Shown piece by piece: positions 21,146 to 31,687 of a stretch of 64,000 nt of DNA. Within the stretch, counting starts at the first letter, position 1. Every line of letters begins with the position of its first letter. Location of the stretch: NCBI GenBank assembly GCA_963930775.1, contig OZ005694.1, forward strand, positions 6,565,054-6,629,053, in the 5' to 3' direction. Source of the stretch: Cliona cf. orientalis (lineage: Eukaryota; Porifera; Demospongiae; Clionaida; Clionaidae). Under the pieces are notes generated by a model, which searched no databases, was not told the DNA's origin, and was given only the letters and a program-made list of their open reading frames with translations. A program made the position numbers and the translations under genes.

Positions 21146-21838
21146 TATACGTGGGATTGATTTAAGTCAAGGATCCCATGGGTTATTCATAGGACTGAAT
21201 TAAGTCATCTATACTCCATGTGTTATAGCTACATGGGGTTGTTTTAAGTTAGCCTCGTACCCAGGCCCTTATAGAGGAGGAGGAGAAAGGGCCTGGTCAC
21301 AGCAAGAAAGACTTGAGTGCACAAGAGTTCCATGGCTTGTTCACTGAGAGTTTCCACTTTTGTGTTGTAAGGAAACAGCTGACTTGCAGCCTTTGTGCAT
21401 AATGTACTGCAGTATACATCTATACTATACATGTGACTATTCCTGGCTGGATTAAGAGTTAGGGGGCGGGGGAAACGGAGAGGGAGAGAGAAGGAAAGAA
21501 AGAGAGATTCGGGGGGTGGGGGGTGGGGTGTGGGGGATGGGGGGGGGGGGGGAAAGAGAAAGAAAAGAGAGCTTGTATAATATGTATATATAAGTGTAAT
21601 AAAAAAAAACAGGGGTGGGGGCTTTTTGTGCAGAAAGTGTCAACAGCTCCCACTCAGGTTTCTTTCTGCTTAAAATGTTCAATTCCATGCTACGTAACTT
21701 TCGTATACAGTGGTGTGCAATCACAGAGAAAGGAACACATCTATCTGGTCAATTACAGCATTGTTTGTAAGGATGCATGCAACCGCAGTAGTCTGAGAGG
21801 ACACAGGGATGAATAGTGGGACACATGCCAGGATATTA
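21146..21838. other. Non-coding stretch with G-rich tract and orphan MITE arm
   Basis: No gene seen. TAGCCTCGTACCCAGGCCC at about 21250 is a lone arm of the MULE-type MITE family complete at 57068-57573. A purine-rich, G-rich tract occupies about 21461-21552. Confidence 0.45.
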
Positions 21839-22040
21839 CCGTATAGCGGGAAAATTTGGCGAGGTTTTTAATTGGCGAGTTTGCATGTGGAAAATCGCCA
21901 AATTAAAAACCGCCAAACATTGCGACACTGCGTTATGCGTATGCGATCAGTATTGGTCGTCGCCAAATTTAAAACTCGTCAATATGTTCTGAAGACGGAT
22001 TCGTCAAATTTAATGCTCGCCAAATTTTCCCGCTATACGG
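21839..22040. mobile_element. CCGTA-ended MITE, family E
   Basis: Tips CCGTATAGCGGGAAAATTTG and complement; TA at 21837-21838 and 22041-22042. Decayed relatives sit at about 11596-11768 and 36130-36310 in units 1 and 2. Confidence 0.8.
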
Positions 22041-22360
22041 TATGTCAAGGGTGTCCATTAGTCTGAGGGAGAGATGAACTAGAATTCACCCTGACACGTT
22101 AACCCTTCCTTACCCACTCAACCCCCCACCCACGCACACACACATTCACATACACACAGACACACACACACACACACAAAAGAAAATACACTGTTACCCT
22201 TATCACATGGGGTTACCCACAGGCAATGTGTTTTTGAGCTTCCAGAAGATTCTAGTTTGGCCATGTGCTTAATGGGGTGTTAGGAACAGGAAAGGTCAGG
22301 CAATCCAGTTAGGAAACCCATCATGCTAAACATTTCCACTTCTTGGGAGCATCTGGATGG

Positions 22361-22459
22361 TAGCCTCGTTCCCAGACCTAAATTCCCATGTTTTTTCAAT
22401 GTTTCACACGAAAAATCAGGAAATGTTGAGAAACATGGGAAGGTCTGGGAACAAGACTA
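22361..22459. mobile_element. 99-bp MULE-type MITE
   Basis: Tips TAGCCTCGTTCCCAGACCT and TAGTCTTGTTCCCAGACCT (complement). The flanks TCTGGATGG and GCTGGATGG match at 8 of 9 positions. It is a very short relative of the element at 57068-57573. Confidence 0.65.
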
Positions 22460-22813
22460 GCTGGATGGGTGGGGAGAGTTCCCGGGGACAAAAGAATTTT
22501 TCAACCTACCAATCCAGGTTCTCAAGGCTAACGTACCCAGCATCTCAACGCATTCTGTCTTAAGGGTGGTAAAAAGAAGTGTATTTAATAAGATTATCAA
22601 TGGGGAGCAGAATGTCACAGCCTGATTAAAGTAGTTGTGAGCGTATATTCTCCATCCAATCAATGGACAGTGGACAGACGCCGTTCCCAACCCTTTTCTT
22701 TCTCTCTCAAACACACAGTAGCTATAGACTGTGATCAAAAGCTCTTCCGTACATATAACAATGTAAACACACTAGTAAGTTGTTGGAGGAGTAGCTAATA
22801 TTATGGGATGAAT

Positions 22814-23001
22814 CAGTGGCGTAGCCAGGGTATGGCAGAGTGTGGCTCTCGCCACACCAATCTTCACAAGATTATTAGATATTTTGAGCCTGTGTGAATA
22901 ATGCTATTAAAATATCAGCTCCCAAATCTTGGCTATATACAAAATTAAGCATCAACCCCCACTTCAGCCACACCAATGTTCATGGGCTAGCTACGCCCCT
23001 G
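22814..23001. mobile_element. CAGTGGCGTAGC-ended MITE, 7-bp target duplication
   Basis: Tips CAGTGGCGTAGCCAGG and CAGGGGCGTAGCTAGC (complement). GATGAAT flanks both sides (22807-22813 and 23002-23008). Probably hAT-like. Confidence 0.7.
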
Positions 23002-23898
23002 GATGAATGCTATGCATGAGGAAATCCAAACTGGTATCTCATTGATGCATGCATGCATGCATGCATGCATCACTGCAAAAACATAAGGGTTGTTTTTACC
23101 CATTTCGGGATATCTCGGGCTTAAGCTTCACCACCCAGTAGTCAAGATTTGCCTATTATTCTATTCTCAGTTTCCCTAATTTTTTTGCTAATTATTCCCA
23201 CAGAATACGTACCTATTGTTCTTTACAGCAAAGTCGTTCGCTAACTAACCGATTAGCAACTTTTATGCATGATAAGAAGTAATCACATGCAGTGAAACAT
23301 CTTCATTTGACAGTACCTGTTACAGTGAGCGCATGTGCATGTGGTGGCCCTGGTTTACTCTTAGTTTCAACGTGAGTGTTTGCTGTCAGCTGTTTAATAC
23401 TTTGTCCATTGGTGATAAACTTTCATACCACTTTGAACAGCTGCGCTGTATTACAGACCTGGCAATTTTTTCGTGGAGTATTTACCAGGAAGATATAAAT
23501 GTTCAAATATCAGATCAGAAGGTAGCATCATCTGAGCTAATTTCCAGAGTAAGGATTGCATGATTGTATGCACTACAAAGAAGCACATGTTCCACAGTAG
23601 ACTGTGAAGTCTCGACAGCTGTAACTAATTAGGTCCTAAATGGGACGTATCACACTGTAAAAACTTAAGTGGGCAGAGTACACCATTCTACGCCATTCTG
23701 TCTCCGCTATCACACCAACAGTGCGTGTGTCTGTGCATGCGTGCGTCACTGTAAAAACTAAGGTGTTATGACCCTATTAGAGTTGTATGCAGCTGTTAAA
23801 GGCTCACTGTGTCACTGTGTGTGTGTGTATGTGTGTGTGCACTATAAAAACTTAAGTGGGCAGAGTCTACAATTTTGTCTCCGTTATCACTAGCTCTA

Positions 23899-23937
<39 letters not shown>

Positions 23938-24628
23938 ACGCACTGTAAAAGCTAAGGGGTTGATACGTGCACACACAAAGACTCACACGCACACAAGCAT
24001 GTTATTTAATCTACCATTCCTGGTTCTCAAGGCCAGGCATTCAGTGTTGTTTTGTGTACTACAACTAGTAAAGAATGGGATATAATATTACATTATGCCT
24101 ATGGTGAAGTTGGTGGACGCTGACCAAATAGAAGAGCACAATTATAGCCACCTCTCAGTAGACAGCTGACAAATTCCATTTCCAACCCTTTTCCTTTCTC
24201 AAACACACGCAAGATAAAAACAAAGGATGATAGAGCCCATCATTTTGTTTCCCACGGCATACCAAATGGGCAATTATTATTAGTATGATAGCGGAGACAA
24301 AATGGTGGAGTTTGTCCACCTAGGCATTTATAGTGCACATGTATGCACATGCACACATGCACACACACACACACATACACAATATGTCATGCTTTTTGTC
24401 ATGCATAATAATAATGTGTGCCAATGATGAATTACATTCAGTGTTATAATAATTATGGAATAGAGAATAGGTTCCACCGACATAACTGGTGTAAGTGACA
24501 CTAACCATATGTCAGAGCAGGTGTCTACAATCATGTGTGCGATGTAATAAAGACCATGTACGAGTATGGGTGAGTCAGATTTCTGGGTACTACTGTTCAT
24601 CAGTTGTCAAAGGTAATTAAGCTTCGAA
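23002..24628. other. Gene-free stretch with simple repeats
   Basis: Contains a (GCAT)n run at about 23047-23072, a (TG)n run at about 23903-23936 and other GT/CA tracts. A block beginning CACTGTAAAAACTTAAGTGG recurs at about 23653, 23840 and 23938, with an inverted relative near 24290. I see no coding signal; open frames here are short and compositional. Confidence 0.5.
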
Positions 24629-24864
24629 CACTGTAAAAAATGAAGGGTTATTTTAACCCAGTTTGGGTTACCCAGGCTGCATACATAAGGTGCCTGGTGA
24701 TCTCGGAATGCATTTGCAAGTGCAGTCTGTAATTGGATCTGGCGCCATTGATTATCAGAGGCTAAGTGGTTTCCATGGCTGCTTCAAATGCTTGGTGGTC
24801 AGTTAAAATTAATGCAACTGGGGGAACCCAACTGGGTTAAAGTAATCCTTCAATTTTTACAGTG
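24629..24864. mobile_element. CACTGTAAAAA-ended MITE
   Basis: Inverted arms about 40 bp long begin CACTGTAAAAAATGAAGGG and include TTTAACCCAGTT. Target duplication is not clear. The tip is shared with the repeated blocks at 23.6-23.9 kb. Confidence 0.6.
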
Positions 24865-25580
24865 AAGACTGAATCTAGTATGGATACTTCTTTGTAGCCC
24901 AGACATTCAGTATGTCGAATAGAATTTCAGTGGTGTAGCCAAAGTGCTCAGCTAGGCATTGGTGGATTGTGCTGCATAATCGACTGAGGCGAAGCATATA
25001 GTGCATTATGCTGGCATATTATTTCTTTTAATGAGCATAATATGTAATTAAACACTGTACGTATGGAATGCCCAAATTTATGAACACAGTACTGAAACAT
25101 CAAGACAATCCCTATGGCAGAAGGCATCCACACTTACTCAATTGTGTGATTTTTAATGTTATTCACGGCATAGTGTGAGCATAATAGGATTCTTGTGCTT
25201 CTTTGTGGCCATAGCAGCATAGCATAGAGCATTGTTTGCTTGAAGTCACGATAATTATGTATAGCTATGACATTGTGTATAATCATGAGATTTCCAAATG
25301 CAAAGATAGCAGTTTTAGCGTTATGGTATTAAATGACGAGTTGCACAAAGATGTGGACAGGAAATAAAGACAGTGCATATACATAATTTTTGCATCAGCG
25401 TCTGCATGCATTCCTATGTCATATTTTGAGTCTCTAGAATAATCATACAGAAACACTGAGTATTACTTGCATAACTAACTAGTATAAGTAGCTACAAAAC
25501 AAACTGAATGGCTGCTACAGGAATTAAGCTAGATAGCTACAATAGTATGTCCATTACGGTAGATATAGCAGCGCCTCAGA

Positions 25581-26423
25581 TCAGAAAATCATGGCTACAA
25601 TCAGAATCTCGAGGTACAGCATCCAAACTGTCGCGGTCACCACTATGGCAGAGTTTTCAACACAAGGCTTCCCACCAAATGCCATGATCATACGGTCCAA
25701 GGCTGAGAGCACCTGTTGTGTCGTTGGCTCACCATTGTCACATACACCATCTAGACCAATGTTCTCTCCAATTGCTTCTACATCGTTAACTACAAACTCT
25801 CCATTCTGTAAGAAGAAGATCCCCTCGAGGTCACAGATCTGCCGATACACATTCTGGCCTGGACTCATATAATTTCTGATGGTCACGAGACTGCTGGCAG
25901 TGAGTCCAGTCCCGGTGTTTGTGGACTCTTCGACGTCATCAATCAGATCTTCCAGTGTACCTTCAACAATATGATCACGTATACTTTCGAAGTTTCCATC
26001 AACCCCACCAATCACCCATCTCTGTATGTATCCACTGCAATTTGCGCTATCATTCTGACCACACACAATATCGTTTATCTGGGGTAATTTTACCACCACT
26101 GTGGGTACTCCACTGTTCGCAAGTTGGACAAGACTGTTAACTTCAGTCATGATGGCATCATTGCATGGAATGCCATCAACGGTAGGCTGTTTGCAAAGTA
26201 GAAAGCCAACGGTTGGTACTGACTGTATACGGCAAATAAGCTTGTCCGATCCGATAAATATGGTTTGGCAAAAGTCAGTGTAATTTATGTTCGGAGCTGC
26301 TGCATTAATCGCAGCTCGAGCCTCTTCAAAGTCATTCAGTGCTTGGCCTTGGACAACCTTTGTCAAAGCCCCGACAAAGAGGATTCCAATAATCATGGTA
26401 ACCGTGACTTTTATCTGCGACAT
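25581..26423 (-). CDS. Secreted or surface-anchored protein of unknown family (280 aa, single exon)
   Basis: The product starts with a clear signal peptide (about residues 1-27, hydrophobic core MIIGILFVGAL, likely cut near VQG-QA). It ends in a hydrophobic tail of about 20 residues after GGKPCVENS, which suggests a GPI signal or membrane anchor. About ten cysteines are spread through the ectodomain, and N-glycosylation motifs NYT, NDS and NCS are present. The single open frame, Met start and a TATAAA 95 bp upstream support a real gene. I do not recognise the family. It lies between the RAG1-like transposon and unit 2 and shares no sequence with the Death-NHR-SOCS genes. Confidence 0.7.
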   Translation of the reverse strand: MSQIKVTVTMIIGILFVGALTKVVQGQALNDFEEARAAINAAAPNINYTDFCQTIFIGSDKLICRIQSVPTVGFLLCKQPTVDGIPCNDAIMTEVNSLVQLANSGVPTVVVKLPQINDIVCGQNDSANCSGYIQRWVIGGVDGNFESIRDHIVEGTLEDLIDDVEESTNTGTGLTASSLVTIRNYMSPGQNVYRQICDLEGIFFLQNGEFVVNDVEAIGENIGLDGVCDNGEPTTQQVLSALDRMIMAFGGKPCVENSAIVVTATVWMLYLEILIVAMIF

Positions 26424-26516
26424 CTTCAGTCAGTGATATTATTCCAGTGAGACCGCGTGACAAGGAAATACTAATCCACGAGTAGCTATAGCAAGAAGTG
26501 TGCTGCAGTCACTAGC

Positions 26517-26522
26517 TTTATA
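26517..26522 (-). promoter_or_regulatory. TATA box of the single-exon secreted-protein gene
   Basis: TATAAA on the minus strand, in the context CTTCTATAAAGCTAG, lies about 95 bp upstream of the ATG at 26421-26423. Transcription would start near 26490 and leave a short 5' leader. Confidence 0.5.
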
Positions 26523-26785
26523 GAAGCTTCTGGTCTGTGGGTGTGGTCCTGCACGGCATTGGGAGGGGCCTGGGGACGAGGCTCCAGTCCAATAGCATGA
26601 CATGTAGACATTGCTTTATAGTTAATGGGTTTGAATCTCATATAATATATATATATTAGTGACAATTAACTGAGTGAGTATGACATTGAGTACTTGTACA
26701 TCAGCACCACCTGTACCCCCCTAGGACAGCTTTGAAGTGTCCTGATTTGATGAGAATGCAGAAACAAAAAAATGACATGAATAAC

Positions 26786-27178
26786 TAGAGCTCTTTAGAG
26801 CACATACCCCGCGCGCGCTCGGCAGCGTCGATCATAGTCGATGTGAGACAGCTAGAACTCAACCGGCAGTCAGTTGACGATCTTTACCTACAAATTGTGC
26901 CAGGTTGTGCGCATGAGCAGAAAGCACATGGTGGGTAGTGTTGATAGGCGTGGCCAACAAAATGCAGTATTTGCAACGCTCATGGACCTTACCAAATGAT
27001 TTGAAGCATAATGAAGCCAGTTTTTCGACGATATCGACGGATGTGCTGTACTTTCGAGTCATTCAGACGCCTAGATCTCCAGATCTGGCGATTTTTGTGC
27101 TAACGACAGACAGACAGACGATAGACGACAGACAAAACCGATTACTTGACCCCTTGCGTATGCGCGCAGGGGAAATAA
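26786..27178 (-). repeat. GCGC-ended ~400 bp repeat, full-length copy
   Basis: Best uninterrupted example. It opens ACTAGAGCTCTTTAGAGC, continues into ACCCCGCGCGCGC, carries four GACA units, and closes CCCCTTGCGTATGCGCGCAG. The AGAGCTCT core at one end is palindromic. Reading frames inside are not conserved between copies. Confidence 0.7.
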
Positions 27179-27744
27179 TATATTAGAACAAGGGGGAGAT
27201 TTAACAAACATCATGAACAGTGTCGTGCAGTGTGTTCCAATAGCTTTTGTGTGTATGTGGTCGTGGATATTCAACCATATGACCAGGATACAAGATTTAG
27301 TGATGAGTACCAGCTTTGTTGCATGCGGAGGTGCTGCTTGAGCTGTTTTACGGTATATTTGCTTGTGTGCATGCGTGCATGTGTGGAAAATATTCGATGG
27401 TGGGATCTATTTTGAGTGAAAGAATTGAAAAATTCAAGGAAATACTGCGTGTGCGTATTTGTTAGCATAGTAGCACAGTATCATTATGATAGGTACCAAA
27501 TATGATGTGATTAGCTTGAGACAGCTTGACTCCATTCTTGATGCTGCTCTGTACTGTGTCAACAAACCTATTGGAATGTGTATATATACCGGTATTCTCC
27601 ACTACTAGCTATTTGCTCCAATCAAAACACTCGTTGATCACCCAATCCACCAGCGTCACTTGTTTGGATAATCGAAATTGCTCAACTGCCAATTTTGATG
27701 AATTGAAGTGGAATTTAACTAATTGTTTTTGACAATAATGTTTT
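27179..27744. other. Non-coding stretch before a Death-domain remnant
   Basis: I see no gene and no inverted-repeat element that I can define. Confidence 0.35.
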
Positions 27745-27906
27745 TCTTTGTATGGGTAATAATATGCCAGGTGTCCATGCAGTAGGGATACACCCTGCAC
27801 ATCAATATTAAATTCCTGTAGCTGGTTGCATCTTGATTTACGTGTTTTAGCTTGTCCAATGAAAACTCTAAACAAAAACTAATCATTTCCCAGTACACTC
27901 CAAGTA
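27745..27906 (-). pseudogene. Decayed Death-domain exon between units 1 and 2
   Basis: Read on the minus strand from about 27906, VYWEMISFCLEFSLDKLKHV parallels DDWEMAGRYLEFTLEKLRDI of the intact exon. A later MDTWH matches its LLDTWG. Frame is lost between these blocks. The remnant sits just downstream of the unit 2 gene. Confidence 0.55.
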
Positions 27907-28020
27907 GCTATTATACCATAATTGGTCTGAATTTTCTGTGAATCTTTATTGCTCATGAAGCCATACTAATCATGAAGCCATACTAATTTTGACAAAAAAT
28001 TTAATAATGAATGCACTGGA

Positions 28021-28873
28021 TGTGAGAATGCTACTCTGCCAGTTATTATAATAGGTAGTATACAATCATCCTTCTGGTTGTACTTAAACACATGGAGCCA
28101 CATGTGACATCACCAGCAAAACTTGCATGCAATGTGGTGGAAGGAGTAACTACGTACACTGTGCTAAGCACATGCAGCAGTCTAATATCACAGACCCTAC
28201 TTTGGTAATTAACCCTCGCCGGGTAATGTGATCATGATCATTAAATTTGGCAATTTTAGTCTGTCTGAACCCTCCTGCGCTAAAATTAATGGTAAGGGTC
28301 GTCTGATCATATATGAGAGAAGGTATGCATTTGAGGTATAATTGGTATAAAGAAAATTAATGGTGGTCATATTACATGTAAGTCCAGCCCAGTGGTGTAG
28401 CATAATGCTACTGGCAACAGCTGCACAATTTGTGCAGTTATTGCCAGTCTGTGTTTACATGGCACCTACCTCAGCTAATTGTACAGTTGACCAATTTCCA
28501 TCATTCTATGCTTCGCTGGTCAGTTGTCAATGCAATGACAGTGTAAACAGGCAGTGGCTCTCAAGTCATTCTCTGCTCTCTCTCTCAGCTTCATTTGCAA
28601 TATTATATATGATCGCAAACTCGCTGAATCTTTTCGGCCAGGCTGCATTTCATTTTCAAGCTCCTTTCATCTGATATTCTCTCTCTCTTTCCCTTGTACT
28701 TCACACATCCGGCTATGGTGATCATTTCACCTCTCCCTTCCTCCCCTTCCGCTCCCTCCCATCCTCTCTCTCTTCTTTCTCTCAATATCACAAATTAATG
28801 TATGCTCATTGTATAAACACTTCAAGATACATAAATATTGAGTGGGGAATTGTACACAGAAATACAAATGAAG
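28021..28873. other. Duplicated non-coding 3' flank of the unit 2 gene
   Basis: Counterpart of 1494-2482, without the foldback element next to it. It includes the palindrome at 28410-28448 and a pyrimidine tract near 28680-28790. No gene seen. Confidence 0.5.
28410..28448. repeat. Palindrome in 3' flank, unit 2 copy
   Basis: ACTGGCAACAGCTGCACAA faces a near-perfect inverse with almost no loop, next to GTAGCATAATGCTAC. Same place as in units 1 and 3. Confidence 0.6.
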
Positions 28874-29110
28874 CTACTTGTCAAAATACCATTTCAATTT
28901 GTCTTTGAGTCTTATTGGAAGTGGTAGTCTATCAACTTCATCACCACTCTTTAGCCAACTTGATAGTCTTTCCAGGCACAGCTCTTCAAGGTTAATAGCA
29001 CCATACTCTGTAATTGTGGGTGGGTGCATGGCAAGAAAATTAGCATCATGAACATCAAGCCTTGTACTACAGTACTTACAGTACATATCCAACAAGTCTC
29101 AGCATATTAT

Positions 29111-29525
29111 TACCCCGCGCACATGAGCAAGGGGTAAAGCGATCTGTCTGTCGTTGTCGTGGTTGTTGTCGTCATCGGCACAAAACTCTCGCCTCCTAGG
29201 CATCTGTACATGCTATACGCACAATCAATCGATAGATATCGGTGAAAAACTGGTTTGTATGCGCTTCAAATTCTCAAAAAAGGCTTACTAGTGCTACAAA
29301 TCATGCATTTTCTGTTCAGCATGCCTGTAGTTTATCGACCACACCCACTCTATTGGCATATTATAATAATTATTATTATGCTGATGCGATTGTGCATGCT
29401 CAAGCTCAGTATTGGAAAGGGTCGTCAAGTCATAAAATAGTCGGCTGCAGAGTACGGAGGGGGCAGAGTATGTACTATGCTAGCGCTAAAGAGGGAATGA
29501 GGTATGTGCTCTACAGAGCTCTAGT
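29111..29525 (+). repeat. GCGC-ended ~400 bp repeat, unit 2 copy
   Basis: Orthologous to 2731-3776 but without the nested MITE. It starts ATTACCCCGCGCACATGAGC and ends CTCTACAGAGCTCTAGT. It lies in the NHR-SOCS intron. Confidence 0.65.
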
Positions 29526-29639
29526 CATATTATGTCCCTTCATTAGACAGTATTGATTGGGAATAAGTGCTTGAGCATGTGCAAAGCCTAACTGACACTA
29601 TGCTTGGCTAAGGATACAATTAATGTACAATTCGTTTCA

Positions 29640-29790
29640 TTATTACGCTAGGTTCGAATTCCATACCTCTCGAGTTCTGGGTCCCAATAAGCTTTCATGT
29701 GACATTAGTGTTGTCGCTAAAGCGCGGTTGAGCTGCGCCCCGCCGCGCTATAGAACGTGAAAAGGAGTGGGGCTCTAATGTCATGATCCT
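29640..29790. repeat. Unit 2-specific insertion with short inverted ends
   Basis: This stretch has no counterpart in unit 1. GACATTAG near 29702 faces CTAATGTC near 29777, around a GC-rich centre with CGCGGTTGAGCTGCGC. GGTTCGAATTCC at about 29651 resembles a tRNA B box, but no tRNA fold surrounds it. Confidence 0.35.
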
Positions 29791-31199
29791 GCATATATAC
29801 AAGCAATAGCAATAGTACTGAGTACATTACATGTAGAGCATTTGCTAGACAGTGCTAAGTGTGCAGTACAAGTACACAACCACAAATACCTAGCTGTACA
29901 AACCACGAGTAGTGGGCTTTTGTAAACTAGCTGCCCACTACACATGAGCTGCTTCCTACTGCTGTGTATATAGCTTAGCTGCAGACAGTATGATTTTAAC
30001 TACATCTATATACTTGATTTGTAATAATAGCTAAAGGTAAGAATCTTAGTATACCCTTCCCCCCGCTCTATAAAAAAAGTTCTGGCTAGAATACTGCTGT
30101 GTGCTAAACATTTTGAAACAGTTTTAACCGCATTTTCATCATAATTTTATCACATTTCATAATAATTACCTCTACCTCATCGGTCGGCCAAATTGTTTTT
30201 TGTTGATTGGGACTACAGGATGTAATATTGTGGCATAAATTACTGGCAACCAAAACATACATGAGTATGTGTACATACACTAGATGTGACTACTGTAACA
30301 CTCACCTGCTTTGGTGATAACTGTAGCAACACAGCAGCCATAATGGCCCACAACAGCATAGACATCAGTGTCTCTGGTGTAGATGTTCTTTGCTGCTATG
30401 CCTTGACTTTCACCATTCACAGTGAACTCCAACACTCCACCTTGGGATAGACTCAATCCAACACAATCTCCCTCACGAAGATCATATAAACAAACATAGC
30501 CATAGTCGGAGTCCTCTCCAGAGGGGACAAGGTTATTGGATACTGTCTGGCCAGACCACACACAATGGTATTTAGTGTCATAGGAATCCTCAGGGATACC
30601 AGGACCAGATTTAATCGTTATCCCTCTCTTAGTCCTCCTTATACCCAATCGTAGTGATCCAGTCCATTTTGCTCCATAATATGTCACTATTTTCACCTCA
30701 AACTCTGCCAGTCCTTTAAGAGGTTGTGCTCCATATGCTACACCATCTTCGAACTTATATTCAGGGTTCATCCTCTCAGCTCTTAGTCCATTGTTAGTGA
30801 TTCGAATGTTTTCTCCCGCTGCACTGTGGTAGCCAAATTGAATATCTTTGTTTTGTGTTGACTCATCTGTATCTGACTCTGACAGAGGATCTTGTAGTCT
30901 TCTAGTTTGGTCTTCCTCCACTAATATACACCCTGATAGTAAAAGAAAAGTATGTACATGTACGTAAGTTGATTTATGTCCACCCATGACTCTTATCATC
31001 AGTTGATTCTGTTAATAATTTTGGGAGGCTCACTCATTAAAAAGTTCATTATGCTCCCCATACAAGCCCCTCTCATTTTTGATTTGCATAATAATTATGT
31101 CCCTTCTTTATCAGATAGCCAAGCAAAAGCAATACTGCTATTCATTATATGAATGGCTTCCCTCATTTACTTTTGTGAATAATATTATTAATACTGTGA

Positions 31200-31687
31200 T
31201 AGTGGAATCCCTCTAAAACGGACACCATTGGGACTAACGATTGTGTCCGCTATAGCAAGATGATCCTTTGCTCAGGGGTTAGTGATTGACCACGCTCCTC
31301 CTATAATATTGCGGCCAACTATGATAAAGCACGACTCTGGACAATGAAAAAGAATGTATTGATGAGAGTTCTGTCAACTGACAGCTTCTAGACAAGAATT
31401 GGAGACATTTAGGCTTTACTGTAGCTACTAATCGCTGAAACTGATTGATTTCTATGGTGGGTGTGCTAACTATCTGTTATGTGAGGTTATTAATTTACTA
31501 TTGCGCAGGCTCAAACGGGACCAAAGTAAGTGTCCGTTATACGGAATAGCGGGGTGTCCGCTGTTGAGGGGGCTTGAATATAATATTGAAGTCTATGGAA
31601 ACACAATCCGAACATTCAGAATTGTCCGTTACATGTATATCATAGGTGTCTGCCGTTGAGGGGTATCCGTTAAGCGGGGTTCCACTG
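31200..31687. mobile_element. CAGTGGAACCCC-type MITE, unit 2 copy
   Basis: Tips TAGTGGAATCCCTCTAAAAC and GGGGTTCCACTG. It is the same insertion as 5769-6594 in unit 1, without the nested MULE MITE. Confidence 0.7.

Noticed and set aside
23040-24400. CRISPR-like or regulatory array in the simple-repeat region
   Set aside because: Only microsatellites and a loosely repeated CACTGTAAAAA block; spacing is irregular and the context is eukaryotic.
29640-29700. Possible tRNA gene or tRNA-derived SINE (GGTTCGAATTCC resembles a B box)
   Set aside because: No matching A box, acceptor stem or anticodon arm at the right spacing.
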